DNA of 9,517 nucleotides from Sulfolobaceae archaeon. GTDB taxonomy: Archaea > Thermoproteota > Thermoprotei_A > Sulfolobales > Sulfolobaceae. Both the position numbers and the translations under genes were made by a program. The notes under the pieces were generated by a model that did no database searches, was not told the DNA's origin, and saw only the letters and a program-made list of their open reading frames with translations. Below are positions 1 through 5,967 of the stretch, piece after piece (within the stretch, counting starts at the first letter, position 1; the number at the start of each line of letters is the position of its first letter). The stretch is taken from positions 1 to 9,517 of the forward strand of contig JAPYVG010000059.1 in NCBI GenBank assembly GCA_028277025.1, written 5' to 3'.

Positions 1-194
1 TTAACTTCAATAATAAAAATGGTATCTATCTTGGAACTATCATAAAAGTTATAATACGATTTTAGAAAATCTTTGAATTGTTTATCTTTTAACTCACTAT
101 TTTCAATTTTTATCTCAATATTAGAAACAATGAACTTTATTTTGGGTATTAAGTTTTTCTCTATTATGTATTCAACTTTAGAACTTATTTCCAT
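1..194 (-). CDS. Unknown protein, N-terminal part only, cut by window edge
   Basis: An open frame starts at ATG (194-192) and stays open for 64 codons to the first base of the window, so the C-terminus is missing. The visible protein begins MEISSKVEYIIEKNLIPKIK and is rich in Lys, Ile, Glu and Asn. It has no signal peptide or membrane segment and reads as alternating helix and strand. I do not recognise a family. There is no clear Shine-Dalgarno; an A+T-rich TATA-like stretch about 25-35 bp upstream would fit a leaderless archaeal transcript. No in-frame start lies further upstream within reach. The coding call rests on the open frame running to the edge and on its composition, so it is moderate. 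Confidence 0.5.
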   Translation of the reverse strand, partial: MEISSKVEYIIEKNLIPKIKFIVSNIEIKIENSELKDKQFKDFLKSYYNFYDSSKIDTIFIIEV

Positions 195-327
195 CTTTAC
201 TTGGATACATTATTTCATATATGTTTAATAAAGATACTGTATTTAGAATATAGAGGAATATGTAGAAAATGTATATTATATTAAGTTTTTTCTGATCTTA
301 CTCTATAATAATATATTTTTGCCGAAG

Positions 328-355
328 TTACGACAGTCTGGAGATAGTGTCGTAA
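328..355. repeat. Perfect 7-bp inverted repeat (TTACGAC / GTCGTAA)
   Basis: TTACGAC at 328-334 is matched exactly by its complement at 349-355, with a 14-base loop. It lies in the non-coding stretch 195-507, where I see no convincing gene. It could be a terminator-like hairpin or a protein-binding site; nothing nearby decides which. Confidence 0.4.
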
Positions 356-507
356 TTAACCTACAAATTCTGGAATTAACATTCTCTCCCACAAGACTAG
401 GACTATGTAGTACATCATGGTACTAATGCTCCTATTTAACTGTCTTAGTAGTCCTCTTAAAACGTACGAGCCTATCCCTCAATGAAGAGTGTAGCGATTT
501 GTTAGGA

Positions 508-560
508 TTAACGGGTGAGATAACCGGTTGTGCGGGGGTTCAAATCCCCGCGGCGGCACC
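508..560 (+). other. tRNA-Phe-like 3' end, probable att-site remnant or tRNA pseudogene
   Basis: Visible in order are the 3' side of an anticodon stem (ACCGG), a variable loop (TTGTG), a T-stem CGGGG with one extra G, the invariant loop TTCAAAT, the T-stem return CCCCG, the acceptor strand CGGCGGC, discriminator A and CC. From memory this best matches the Sulfolobus phenylalanine tRNA 3' half. Upstream bases (about 485-520) keep weak similarity to a D arm and anticodon arm, but AAGAGTG at the place of the 5' acceptor strand cannot pair with CGGCGGC. It is therefore not a functional tRNA here. A second copy lies at 5013-5056 in the same orientation. In Sulfolobales, integrases recombine in tRNA 3' halves, so this is read as an attachment-site remnant; that step is inference. 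Confidence 0.6.
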
Positions 561-666
561 TTAACTACATTTGCTGATAATTTCGGACAGTTTTCTCGAT
601 AAGAATAACTACCAAAAGAGTAAGGATTTGGTAACAATAATTAATACAATCTGTACGTTTAAGCCT

Positions 667-1254
667 TTATCTTTCTCCGAAACGATACTTATACGTCTCA
701 ATCTTACTCTTTAAATTATCAACCAATAATTTGGTCTCAAAGCTTACATTCTTCCCCTCCATAGCCTCCTCAGCCTTTGCCAGATACTCCTTAGCCCTCA
801 AGTAGAGGTCTTTATTATCATAAGCTACAGCATTCTGCAAATACATCATACCCAACATTGCTAACTCTGCCACATAATTTTCTGACTTCTTATCTGAAAA
901 CTCTAACGCTTTCTCATACCTCTTAATCACTTTTTCATCAATAGGTTGTCCGCTCTCCGGAGAAATTATATACTTAGTTCTAGCTTCTTTTCTCCTTATT
1001 CCAAGAGGTCTTATCCCGCGCCTCATAAGATATCTGTCAAGGTAAGTGGATAATGCCGCACTTAATGTCGAAAATATTAGAGCGCTTAAGGTAGCGGATA
1101 ATATGAAGCTATGCGAAAAATTATAAATAATATCATAGGCTAAAATAGATACTATAATTGATGGTAATCCATCAACTAATAGGTGGAGCAAGAGATATTT
1201 TAAAGTTGATATCTCTTTTGTAGGACCAAAAATGATCTTTCTTCTCTCAACCAT
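667..1254 (-). CDS. Membrane protein with two N-terminal helices and a TPR-like cytosolic tail
   Basis: The product is 195 residues from the ATG at 1254-1252. An upstream in-frame GTG at 1266 is less likely because GGGTGG at 1263-1268 sits where a Shine-Dalgarno would serve the inner ATG. After a basic N-terminus (MVERRKIIFG) there are two hydrophobic segments, roughly residues 20-45 and 48-70. A basic stretch (YLMRRGIRPLGIRRKEAR) follows, which by the positive-inside rule puts the tail in the cytosol. The last ~90 residues are charged paired helices (ALEFSDKKSENY, then LYLRAKEYLAKAEEAME), like a degenerate TPR repeat. No enzyme motif is visible. It lies 60 bp downstream of the MFS exporter on the same strand, so the two may be co-expressed or functionally linked. 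Family unknown; probably a conserved hypothetical of Sulfolobales. Confidence 0.8.
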   Translation of the reverse strand: MVERRKIIFGPTKEISTLKYLLLHLLVDGLPSIIVSILAYDIIYNFSHSFILSATLSALIFSTLSAALSTYLDRYLMRRGIRPLGIRRKEARTKYIISPESGQPIDEKVIKRYEKALEFSDKKSENYVAELAMLGMMYLQNAVAYDNKDLYLRAKEYLAKAEEAMEGKNVSFETKLLVDNLKSKIETYKYRFGER

Positions 1255-1282
1255 AATGAATACCACCCTTAAAATATCGACA

Positions 1283-1289
1283 ATATAAA
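1283..1289 (-). promoter_or_regulatory. TATA-like box for the 195-residue membrane protein
   Basis: On the minus strand TTTATAT is centred 32 bp upstream of the ATG at 1254, preceded by an A-rich BRE-like stretch. This would place transcription start about 6 bases before the ATG, which conflicts with use of the GGGTGG ribosome site. Read-through from the MFS gene may therefore also matter. Confidence 0.35.
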
Positions 1290-1314
1290 TATATTTTACA
1301 CGAATAAAGTTTTA

Positions 1315-2526
1315 CTAAGTGTTTGCCTGGAAAAAGACTACAATACCTAAGATAAGAAGTGACGCTAAGTTCAGAAGGACTGTAGTCTCGACGTAAGGAG
1401 TCAAGAACGCTCTGAAATATGAGGCAATAATTAACCCTATAGTATTACTTACGACCCCTTGAACGCTTCTTATTCCAGAGGCTACTATTCTATCCTTATT
1501 CCTAACTGAAGACATTGTATAAGCGGTGTTTGAAGTAGTAGCAATTCCAGAGGAGGCACCCAGTAAAAATTCTCCCAGAATGACGTTGAGGAAAAGAGAC
1601 AAGGAGGATAAGGCCATTGAGGCAAAACCGAAAGACGCAACCCTTAACTTATACTTATCGTGAAGCTTACCAGCGTAAAATGAGACAAATGTAAAGGAAA
1701 GAGGGTAAAGGAGAACTAACGAGCCAATGATTAGGGCAGGTAAATGTAAGGAGTATAAATAAAATACAAAGAAGGCGGCTATCATATTCCTTGTAATTGA
1801 GTGTAAAAAGCCCGAAAGACTAGTTAAATAAAATACTTTACCTAACTTTATTTTCCACAAAGTCATAACTAGACCTACTAAGGATAGTAATAAGAACAGT
1901 GGGTAATATAGTCCTAAGATTATACCGTCGAATATTAGCGAAGTATAAATTATATTAATCCCTAATCCCGACTTTGCATGTACCTCGTTAAGGGATAGTA
2001 TTAAGAACAGTGAGATAAAGGAAAGAACCGATGTTATCGCGAATAAGTATTTCCAATTAATTTCAGCAATTATTCCTCCAAGGGGTAAGCCAAAAACGTA
2101 ACCCAGGCTAACTATAGTGTGATTTAACCCTATCATTTTCCCTCTCTCCTCATCCGAGCCTATAAGACTGGCGTAAGACAAAGACGTTAGAAGAACCATT
2201 GAAGCCCCAACACCCTGAAAAATCCTAAGAATGAGTATAAGTAGAAAAGAGTTAGAAAAAATTATGAGAAAAGACGATAAAGCCATTATCATTGTCCCTA
2301 ATATTAAGACCATTTTTACTCCAACTTTTTCTGCTAAAAGTGAAAATGGAATGGAAAGTAAGACCTCAGTCACTATATAAATTGACAATAGAGTTGAGGC
2401 TTTTACATATGATATTGAAAAATCTTTAGCTATTAATGGAATGACCATCAATATCATTGTAGCCTCAAGTGAAGAGATAAACGAAGGTAATGAAGAGAAA
2501 AGGACTGATTTAGATAATTCATTCAT
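1315..2526 (-). CDS. Major facilitator superfamily exporter (drug:H+ antiporter type)
   Basis: This is a 403-residue integral membrane protein with about 12 hydrophobic segments, the usual MFS length. MFS signatures are visible. A motif-A-like loop (AEKVGVK, residues 65-71) lies between helices 2 and 3. LRIFQGVGA (100-108) in helix 4 carries the conserved Arg and Gly of the DHA-family motif B. GLPLGG near 146-151 followed by W158 resembles motif C. A second motif-A-like loop (GKLHDKYKLR) occurs in the second half. By family it should export a small molecule in exchange for protons; the substrate cannot be told. The start is well fixed: GGAGGTGA lies 9 bases before the ATG. A decayed NTF2-like gene ends 23 bp upstream and the 195-residue membrane protein follows. 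It ends in TAG, so amber is an ordinary stop in this genome. Confidence 0.9.
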   Translation of the reverse strand: MNELSKSVLFSSLPSFISSLEATMILMVIPLIAKDFSISYVKASTLLSIYIVTEVLLSIPFSLLAEKVGVKMVLILGTMIMALSSFLIIFSNSFLLILILRIFQGVGASMVLLTSLSYASLIGSDEERGKMIGLNHTIVSLGYVFGLPLGGIIAEINWKYLFAITSVLSFISLFLILSLNEVHAKSGLGINIIYTSLIFDGIILGLYYPLFLLLSLVGLVMTLWKIKLGKVFYLTSLSGFLHSITRNMIAAFFVFYLYSLHLPALIIGSLVLLYPLSFTFVSFYAGKLHDKYKLRVASFGFASMALSSLSLFLNVILGEFLLGASSGIATTSNTAYTMSSVRNKDRIVASGIRSVQGVVSNTIGLIIASYFRAFLTPYVETTVLLNLASLLILGIVVFFQANT

Positions 2527-2535
2527 CCTTATACT

Positions 2536-2543
2536 TCACCTCC
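2536..2543 (-). promoter_or_regulatory. Ribosome binding site of the MFS gene
   Basis: GGAGGTGA on the minus strand, 9 bases before the ATG at 2526, is a strong archaeal Shine-Dalgarno. It implies the MFS gene is translated as an internal gene of a transcript beginning further upstream, with the NTF2-like pseudogene. Confidence 0.7.
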
Positions 2544-2549
2544 AGGTTT

Positions 2550-2933
2550 TTACACAACTTGTTCTAAAACCGATAATATATTGTAATATACTCTTTCTTC
2601 TTTTACCAATCCCTTTTCCTTGTCAATAATTAATATATTTACACTCATTATTTCGAATTTCTAATTCCTATCGCCCGCCATCAAAAGTTGATTTCCCCTC
2701 CATTCGCCGAACCCTATGTTGTCATTCCATGTCACATTAGTTTAGATTTATAACCAGGGATTTTTAAAACTTTTAGATTTTTTAAGTGTTCTTTCCTCTT
2801 AATTATTCTAGAGTGTTCACACGAGTGTATATTAACTAGATCGTCTGGGTAAAAATTTAACAAATATTCTATATCATATGAGTTCCAGGATTTTATGAAA
2901 TCTTTTTCAAATTTTTTGATAATTGAGCATCAT
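2550..2933 (-). pseudogene. Decayed NTF2/SnoaL-like protein gene
   Basis: Joining three frames gives about 127 residues, the normal size for a single-domain NTF2/SnoaL-like (ketosteroid-isomerase fold) protein. It runs from ATG 2933 (MMLNYQ), through FIKSWNSYDIEYLLNFYPDD in a second frame, then TWNDNIGFGEWRGN, and ends FEIMSVNILIIDKE...VLEQVV with TAA at 2552-2550. The pattern of an aromatic helix, Y-P-D-D, a middle W and a strand-rich end is typical of that fold. Breaks are a one-base slip in the A6 run (2912-2917), a frame change near 2733-2740 and an in-frame TAG at 2663-2661 where Tyr would read well. Proteins of this fold bind or convert small hydrophobic molecules, or serve as dimeric scaffolds. 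It lies just upstream of the exporter. Family by resemblance; decay seen directly. Confidence 0.6.
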
Positions 2934-3371
2934 TATTTCTTTACCATTTTTCTGATGTAATTAGATGAGAAAAATTAATGATACAATTTTAATCGTTAAT
3001 ACTAGCAATAGTTCAAATTACGTAATATTTAACATTGTATGTCGAAGAATGAGACGTTTTTAAACAAGGTAGTGATGGAATGATTGAATTGGATCCAAAT
3101 AATTATTTTACCTATAACAGAAAGCTCGTGGTATTTGTTGATCCTTCAATGATTTATTACATAGTACATAAATAATATAAACCATCTTTTTAGTTATTTA
3201 GTATCTCCAGTAATCTACTTCTTCCTACAATTATTGCGATAGATTTATAGTAGCAGTGGATATATCAGCATCAAGGAGAAATAATTTTTATTTCCTAATT
3301 TATTATGAATTTTATTCACAATAATTTGAGTAGTATTCAAAAATTCGAGATCGCATCTCTCATATAAGGCA
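2934..3371. other. Mostly non-coding stretch between divergent-age genes
   Basis: About 440 bp of A+T-rich DNA. I see short stop-free pieces on both strands but only one small open frame with a start and a ribosome-site-like sequence (3080-3175). The upstream part must hold the promoter of the NTF2-like pseudogene; no single box stands out. Confidence 0.4.
3080..3175 (+). CDS. Possible 31-residue small protein
   Basis: An ATG-to-TAA frame gives a 31-residue peptide starting MIELDPNNYFTYNRK, with a hydrophobic second half (LVVFVDPSMIYYIV). GGTAGTGAT just upstream resembles a Shine-Dalgarno with short spacing. The frame stays open nine codons upstream to a TGA. It could be a genuine small protein or the scrap of a larger gene. 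In DNA this A+T-rich, an open frame of this length also arises by chance. Confidence 0.2.
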   Translation: MIELDPNNYFTYNRKLVVFVDPSMIYYIVHK

Positions 3372-4211
3372 TTAAGCTAATGTATATAAGGTATCAATTA
3401 GATCTTCCAACTTCACTGAGTACACTTCCATCTTACCTTGTCCTTTGGCGGAAATTATCATAGATAATGCCTCAAAACCCACTTTTACATTACTATCGGA
3501 TTTGCAAATAGCCCTTTTCATTTCCTTATTTTGAATTACAATATTACAATTTACTTTACTGAAGTTTACCTTAATGAGACCTAAGTCTAGCTGAGATACA
3601 ATCTCGTTAATCTTACTTAATATACTAGTAGCATCTCCACTGAATTCAAATGATGGTGTTAGCGATAATCCTTGTGTCATCTTCTCTTTATCAGTTATAC
3701 TCTTAATAATGTCTCCATATAACGATGGGAAATATACTCTTGCATAAGTCGCGAAATGGTCTTCTACTATATGCTTTGCGAAATCAACAGCTGTCCTTCC
3801 TAATATTTTATCTAATAGTGAATCGTTATACTTTACATTCGTTCCAATGTATAGCTTTGTCTGAGTATTTCCTAGACTTTTTGGCACAAATTCTATTGTA
3901 AACTCCAATTTTCCATCATCAGACATACCAGAATATTTTATACTTTGCATATCAACTATTGGCCCTTTGAAAATCCCTTCAGCGTATTTGAAGTCTTTTG
4001 TGGTTCTCAGTAATATGTACAGAGCTATGAACTCGTCTGTGGGTGCTGATAATTCCCTAATTCTATCTCCCATGAGATACTCGCCCTTCTGTTTATCCTT
4101 AAATTTTAAAATGGAAATATGTCCACTAACTCCACTAACAAACAAAGGATCCATAAGGAATTTTCTCACGAACGAAATAGGGGCATCCATTATTACTTCT
4201 GTGCTGTACAT
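3372..4211 (-). CDS. SRPBCC (START-like) fold protein with an extra C-terminal domain
   Basis: The product is 279 residues and soluble. The N-terminal ~165 residues begin as SRPBCC/polyketide-cyclase-like proteins do: strand, then APISFVRKFLMDP (10-22), then GVSGHISILKFKD (27-39). Alternating strands (YAEGIFKGP, KLEFTIEFVP, TKLYIGTNV) and a long helix around 132-165 (ILGRTAVDFAKHIVEDHFAT) follow. That arrangement makes a helix-grip cavity that holds a hydrophobic ligand in known members; the ligand here is unknown. The remaining ~110 residues form a separate alpha/beta region with two Cys (NCNIVIQ, AICKSD) and no motif I recognise. Start chosen at ATG 4211, with a TATA-like box 35 bp upstream. 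It stands alone on the minus strand, separated from neighbours by long gaps, so it is probably monocistronic. The reading frame is unbroken, unlike several genes around it. Confidence 0.75.
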   Translation of the reverse strand: MYSTEVIMDAPISFVRKFLMDPLFVSGVSGHISILKFKDKQKGEYLMGDRIRELSAPTDEFIALYILLRTTKDFKYAEGIFKGPIVDMQSIKYSGMSDDGKLEFTIEFVPKSLGNTQTKLYIGTNVKYNDSLLDKILGRTAVDFAKHIVEDHFATYARVYFPSLYGDIIKSITDKEKMTQGLSLTPSFEFSGDATSILSKINEIVSQLDLGLIKVNFSKVNCNIVIQNKEMKRAICKSDSNVKVGFEALSMIISAKGQGKMEVYSVKLEDLIDTLYTLA

Positions 4212-4241
4212 TTCTAACTCGTTATAATATCTTAGTATGCC

Positions 4242-4250
4242 AATTTAAAT
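4242..4250 (-). promoter_or_regulatory. TATA-like box for the SRPBCC-like gene
   Basis: On the minus strand ATTTAAATT preceded by an A-run (BRE-like) lies centred about 35 bp before the ATG at 4211, giving a predicted leader of roughly 5-10 bases. Confidence 0.45.
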
Positions 4251-4510
4251 TTTTTACAGTTTGATTTTCGATTTCTTTAAAAAAAAAGAGTTTATTGATT
4301 AACTATAGAGTCTTTTTCAATAGGTAGATATATATTATATTATGAATTTATGCATTTCTAATATCCTCAATACTAAGATTTTAAATAAATATAGTCTAAG
4401 AAATACTAGAGTGATTATTGTGATTTATTCGATCTAAGAGATTTTCTATTTAAGTTAGTGAAAATAGTTATTAATACAATAGATTTATTTTTAAGGAGTC
4501 GATTTTATAG

Positions 4511-4550
4511 GTCTACCGCAGAGAGGCGAGGCTTTCCGCCCCCTTAACCC
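4511..4550 (+). other. GC-rich island with short hairpin in an A+T-rich gap
   Basis: The gap 4260-4568 is otherwise A+T-rich with no gene. This 40-bp patch is sharply GC-rich and can form GGCG (4525-4528) / CGCC (4537-4540) with an 8-base loop. Read on the plus strand it encodes QRGEAFRPLNP before a stop. That is reminiscent of hairpin-coded tails at the ends of archaeal IS200/IS605 transposases, but too short to assign. Confidence 0.3.
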
Positions 4551-4568
4551 CATTTATTTGTAAATAGC

Positions 4569-4881
4569 TTGTTCCAAACCAACAACACAATTCTAGTATT
4601 TTCTCCACCTGATTTTAACCAGTTTATAATTTCGTGGATTTCAATCCTTATAATATTTATGGGGGCCTTAGGATATTTCCAACCTTTAGAAGATAGAACT
4701 GATATAATCTCAATTATTTCAGGGCTTTTCCTTATGGGCCTCCTAATAGTTTGCGTCACCCCTTTTTATCTTAAACCCAATTATAGCGATCGAGTCCCTA
4801 ATTCTAAGTATACTCTTTGGTGCACTTGGTTACATTATAGGTACAAAAATAAAAGAACGGCTTGATTGGCAGATATGGTAA
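4569..4881 (+). pseudogene. Frameshifted small membrane protein gene
   Basis: The first frame starts at TTG 4569 (or is truncated; it is open back to 4548). It reads through two strongly hydrophobic segments, FIISWISILIIFMGALGYFQ and IISGLFLMGLLIVCVTPF. At the run CCCCTTTTT (4759-4767) the sense moves by one base: removing one T continues as ILNPIIAIESLILSILFGA, GYIIGTKIKERLDWQIW and TAA at 4879-4881. The result is about 103 residues with three membrane helices. GALGYFQ and GALGYIIG sit in the first and last helices, a hint of an internal repeat. Without the slip the product is 98 residues with an unlikely polar end. I do not recognise the family. It lies just before the TTTAACG cluster and the second tRNA-like site, so it may be element cargo. 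The one-base slip could be a true mutation or a sequencing error. Confidence 0.5.
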
Positions 4882-4890
4882 ACTGGGGAG

Positions 4891-5012
4891 TTTAACGGTT
4901 TAACGTGTTATGCGCAGTAGATGTGAAAATCAGATATTCATTGAAATAATAAAATAACGTATATTGTTATGCCTTTAACAAATCGCGTTAAATTGAAACG
5001 GTCAATTTAACG
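4891..5012. repeat. Cluster of four TTTAACG motifs next to the second tRNA-like site
   Basis: TTTAACG occurs at 4891-4897 and 4899-4905 in tandem, as CGTTAAA at 4986-4992, and again as TTTAACG at 5006-5012. The last two form the ends of the inverted repeat described separately. The first tRNA-like copy has TTAACG at the matching distance (508-513). Such a cluster beside an attachment site could be integrase arm sites, iterons or operators; the sequence does not decide. Confidence 0.5.
4986..5012. repeat. Perfect 11-bp inverted repeat with 5-bp spacer
   Basis: CGTTAAATTGA (4986-4996) and TCAATTTAACG (5002-5012) are exact complements separated by AACGG. It ends one base before the tRNA-like segment. 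It is too A+T-rich for a strong RNA hairpin at high temperature, so binding by a dimeric protein is more likely than a terminator. Confidence 0.6.
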
Positions 5013-5056
5013 TCTTAAACATCCGGTTGTCCGGGGTTCAAATCTAGCCGGCGGCT
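5013..5056 (+). other. Second tRNA-Phe-like 3' segment, probable att-site remnant
   Basis: From the anticodon loop onward the match to a Sulfolobus tRNA-Phe (from memory) is close: CTTAAAC then ATCCGG, variable loop TTGTC, T-stem CGGGG and loop TTCAAAT. It then breaks: the T-stem return is CTAGC instead of CCCCG, followed by CGGCGGC-like bases and TATA in place of ACC. It shares CCGGTTGT, a CGGGG stem, TTCAAATC and GGCGGC with the copy at 508-560 in the same direction. The break inside the T-stem fits a worn or recombined attachment site. An HTH gene begins directly after it. Confidence 0.6.
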
Positions 5057-5059
5057 ATA

Positions 5060-5358
5060 GTGAAAGTCATGAATCCTAAGATTGAGGAGAAAATCGCGCA
5101 AATGAGGTGCGAGAATAGACCAGTAAAACAAATTGCTAAGAAGCTAGGGTAAGTAGAGTCGACATAGAGGCTGTAATTAAAAAGTGGATTTCTTACACTG
5201 ATGAATACCTTAAGGAACTTGTTAAAAATAGGAAAGTTAAGAACCCTAAAGCAGATCCAAGATTTATAGTAAATGTGACGACAAGTGTGGAAGAATTACT
5301 TAAAAATGATGATGTTCTAGATTATATTGCTTTACATATGTGTTTACCCGTGGCGTAA
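5060..5358 (+). pseudogene. Frameshifted small helix-turn-helix protein gene
   Basis: The first frame runs from GTG 5060 (ATG 5069 is the alternative) and reads NPKIEEKIAQMRCENRPV then KQIAKKLG before a TAA at 5150. Restoring one G in the GGG at 5147-5149 gives KKLGVSRVDIEAVIKKW, the classic second half of a helix-turn-helix. It then continues through YTDEYLKELVKNRK, PRFIVNVTTSVEELLKNDD and LHMCLPVA to TAA at 5356-5358. The joined product is about 100 residues: HTH at roughly 15-45, a basic linker and an acidic helical end. It is probably a DNA-binding regulator or element-encoded control protein. Its start lies 4 bp past the tRNA-like segment, which suggests it belongs to an element that used that site. 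No recognised gene name. The break may be real or a sequencing error. Confidence 0.55.
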
Positions 5359-5434
5359 CTTTTCCTTACTTTTAATTCCACCACAGACTAAGGGATCATA
5401 CACAGTCACCCATTGGGGCTGGTAGAGGGAAACA

Positions 5435-5443
5435 CTTATATAA
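5435..5443 (+). promoter_or_regulatory. Orphan archaeal promoter (GAAACA BRE, CTTATATAA box)
   Basis: GGGAAACA followed by CTTATATAA is close to the crenarchaeal BRE/TATA consensus, predicting transcription from about 5465 rightward. No open frame starts there; the next plus-strand gene is at 5822. Either a small RNA or a lost gene would explain it. Confidence 0.4.
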
Positions 5444-5563
5444 ACACAACTTGTCAAAACGATATTTAGATTAAAAATAACGAGTAGTTACGTAGAAGCG
5501 TTACAGTCTTGATCAGCATAAAAACCTTGTGTGAAAACTAGTTATACTTTATAATGATTAATG

Positions 5564-5662
5564 TTACATATTCTCAGCATGGGCTAATTCTATGTTATTC
5601 CATTTTAGTCCGTGCTCGCACTGCAGACTTTTATTTTCTTGTGAGTACTTCAGATAAAACAT
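5564..5662 (-). CDS. Doubtful small membrane-anchored frame or gene fragment
   Basis: From ATG 5662 the frame gives 32 residues ending QCEHGLKWNNIELAHAENM. The same frame is open about 20 codons further upstream without a start, adding a hydrophobic segment (YSIYLIILGITMFYL). It could be the 3' remnant of a one-helix protein. CEHGLKW faintly recalls the zinc-ribbon end of TnpB proteins, but only one Cys is present. I would not rely on it. Confidence 0.2.
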   Translation of the reverse strand: MFYLKYSQENKSLQCEHGLKWNNIELAHAENM

Positions 5663-5790
5663 AGTTATTCCAAGTATTATTAAATAAATTGAGTATTTTA
5701 CTTCTATTAAATCATTACAGATAAGAATATATAATTCCTGTTATTATTTTAAAATTAATAATAATGGAAAGTTACTAGTTAGTAATGTAA

Positions 5791-5798
5791 AACTTTTA
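5791..5798 (+). promoter_or_regulatory. TATA-like box for the protease pair
   Basis: AACTTTTA is centred about 27 bp before the ATG at 5822, the spacing expected for a leaderless archaeal mRNA. No Shine-Dalgarno precedes that ATG. Confidence 0.4.
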
Positions 5799-5821
5799 GC
5801 TATCAAGTCAAAATTTATCTC

Positions 5822-5967
5822 ATGAGAATATTAGTTGTCGACGATGTTGGTAACGTTTTGGGAGTATTTAGCAGTGAAGATGAGGCTTATAATTTCGCAA
5901 AAGAAAAAATGAAAGAAGGAAAAAAAAAATTAGAATAATAGCTCCTGCAGAATTATACACCAAATGA
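5822..5967 (+). pseudogene. Antitoxin-like small protein, frame broken in an A9 run
   Basis: ATG 5822 reads MRILVVDDVGNVLGVFSSED then EAYNFAKEKMKEGKKKLE and meets TAA at 5936-5938. Moving back one base in the A9 run (5921-5929) gives KKKIRIIAPAELYTK and a TGA at 5965-5967. That TGA overlaps the next gene's ATG as ATGA, the usual coupling of such pairs, so the 48-residue version is the sensible protein. Its pattern (strand, VGNVLGVF, helix EAYNFAKEKM, strand IRIIAP) resembles the short DUF5678-like partners often found before small aspartic proteases in archaea; that assignment is from memory and tentative. Three routes would explain the break: a mutation, a sequencing error in the homopolymer, or programmed slippage on the A-run, which is a fit slippery sequence for -1 shifting or polymerase stuttering. 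Confidence 0.5.

Larger units (their letters stand above)
5359..5821. other. Long gap with an orphan promoter and a doubtful minus-strand frame
   Basis: About 460 bp without a convincing gene. It holds a good TATA box pointing right (5435-5443) with nothing obvious to drive, and a minus-strand open frame ending at 5564 described separately. The rest is A+T-rich and featureless to my reading. Confidence 0.4.

Noticed and set aside
293..430. Minus-strand stop-free piece reading LHSPSLVGENVNSRICRLIT
   Set aside because: It has no start and about 42 codons between stops, which is not significant at this composition. It also spans the 328-355 inverted repeat, which may itself explain the sequence.
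485..560. Functional tRNA gene
   Set aside because: Acceptor and anticodon 5' strands do not pair with their partners and the T-stem carries an extra G.
2441..2629. Plus-strand open frame of 62 residues
   Set aside because: It overlaps the well-supported MFS start and NTF2-like pseudogene on the other strand and has no protein-like signal of its own.
3967..4227. Plus-strand open frame of 86 residues
   Set aside because: It is the antisense shadow of the SRPBCC-like gene.
4544..4759. Minus-strand open frame of 71 residues
   Set aside because: It is antisense to the hydrophobic plus-strand gene at 4569, whose frame is the better one because it continues after the one-base slip.
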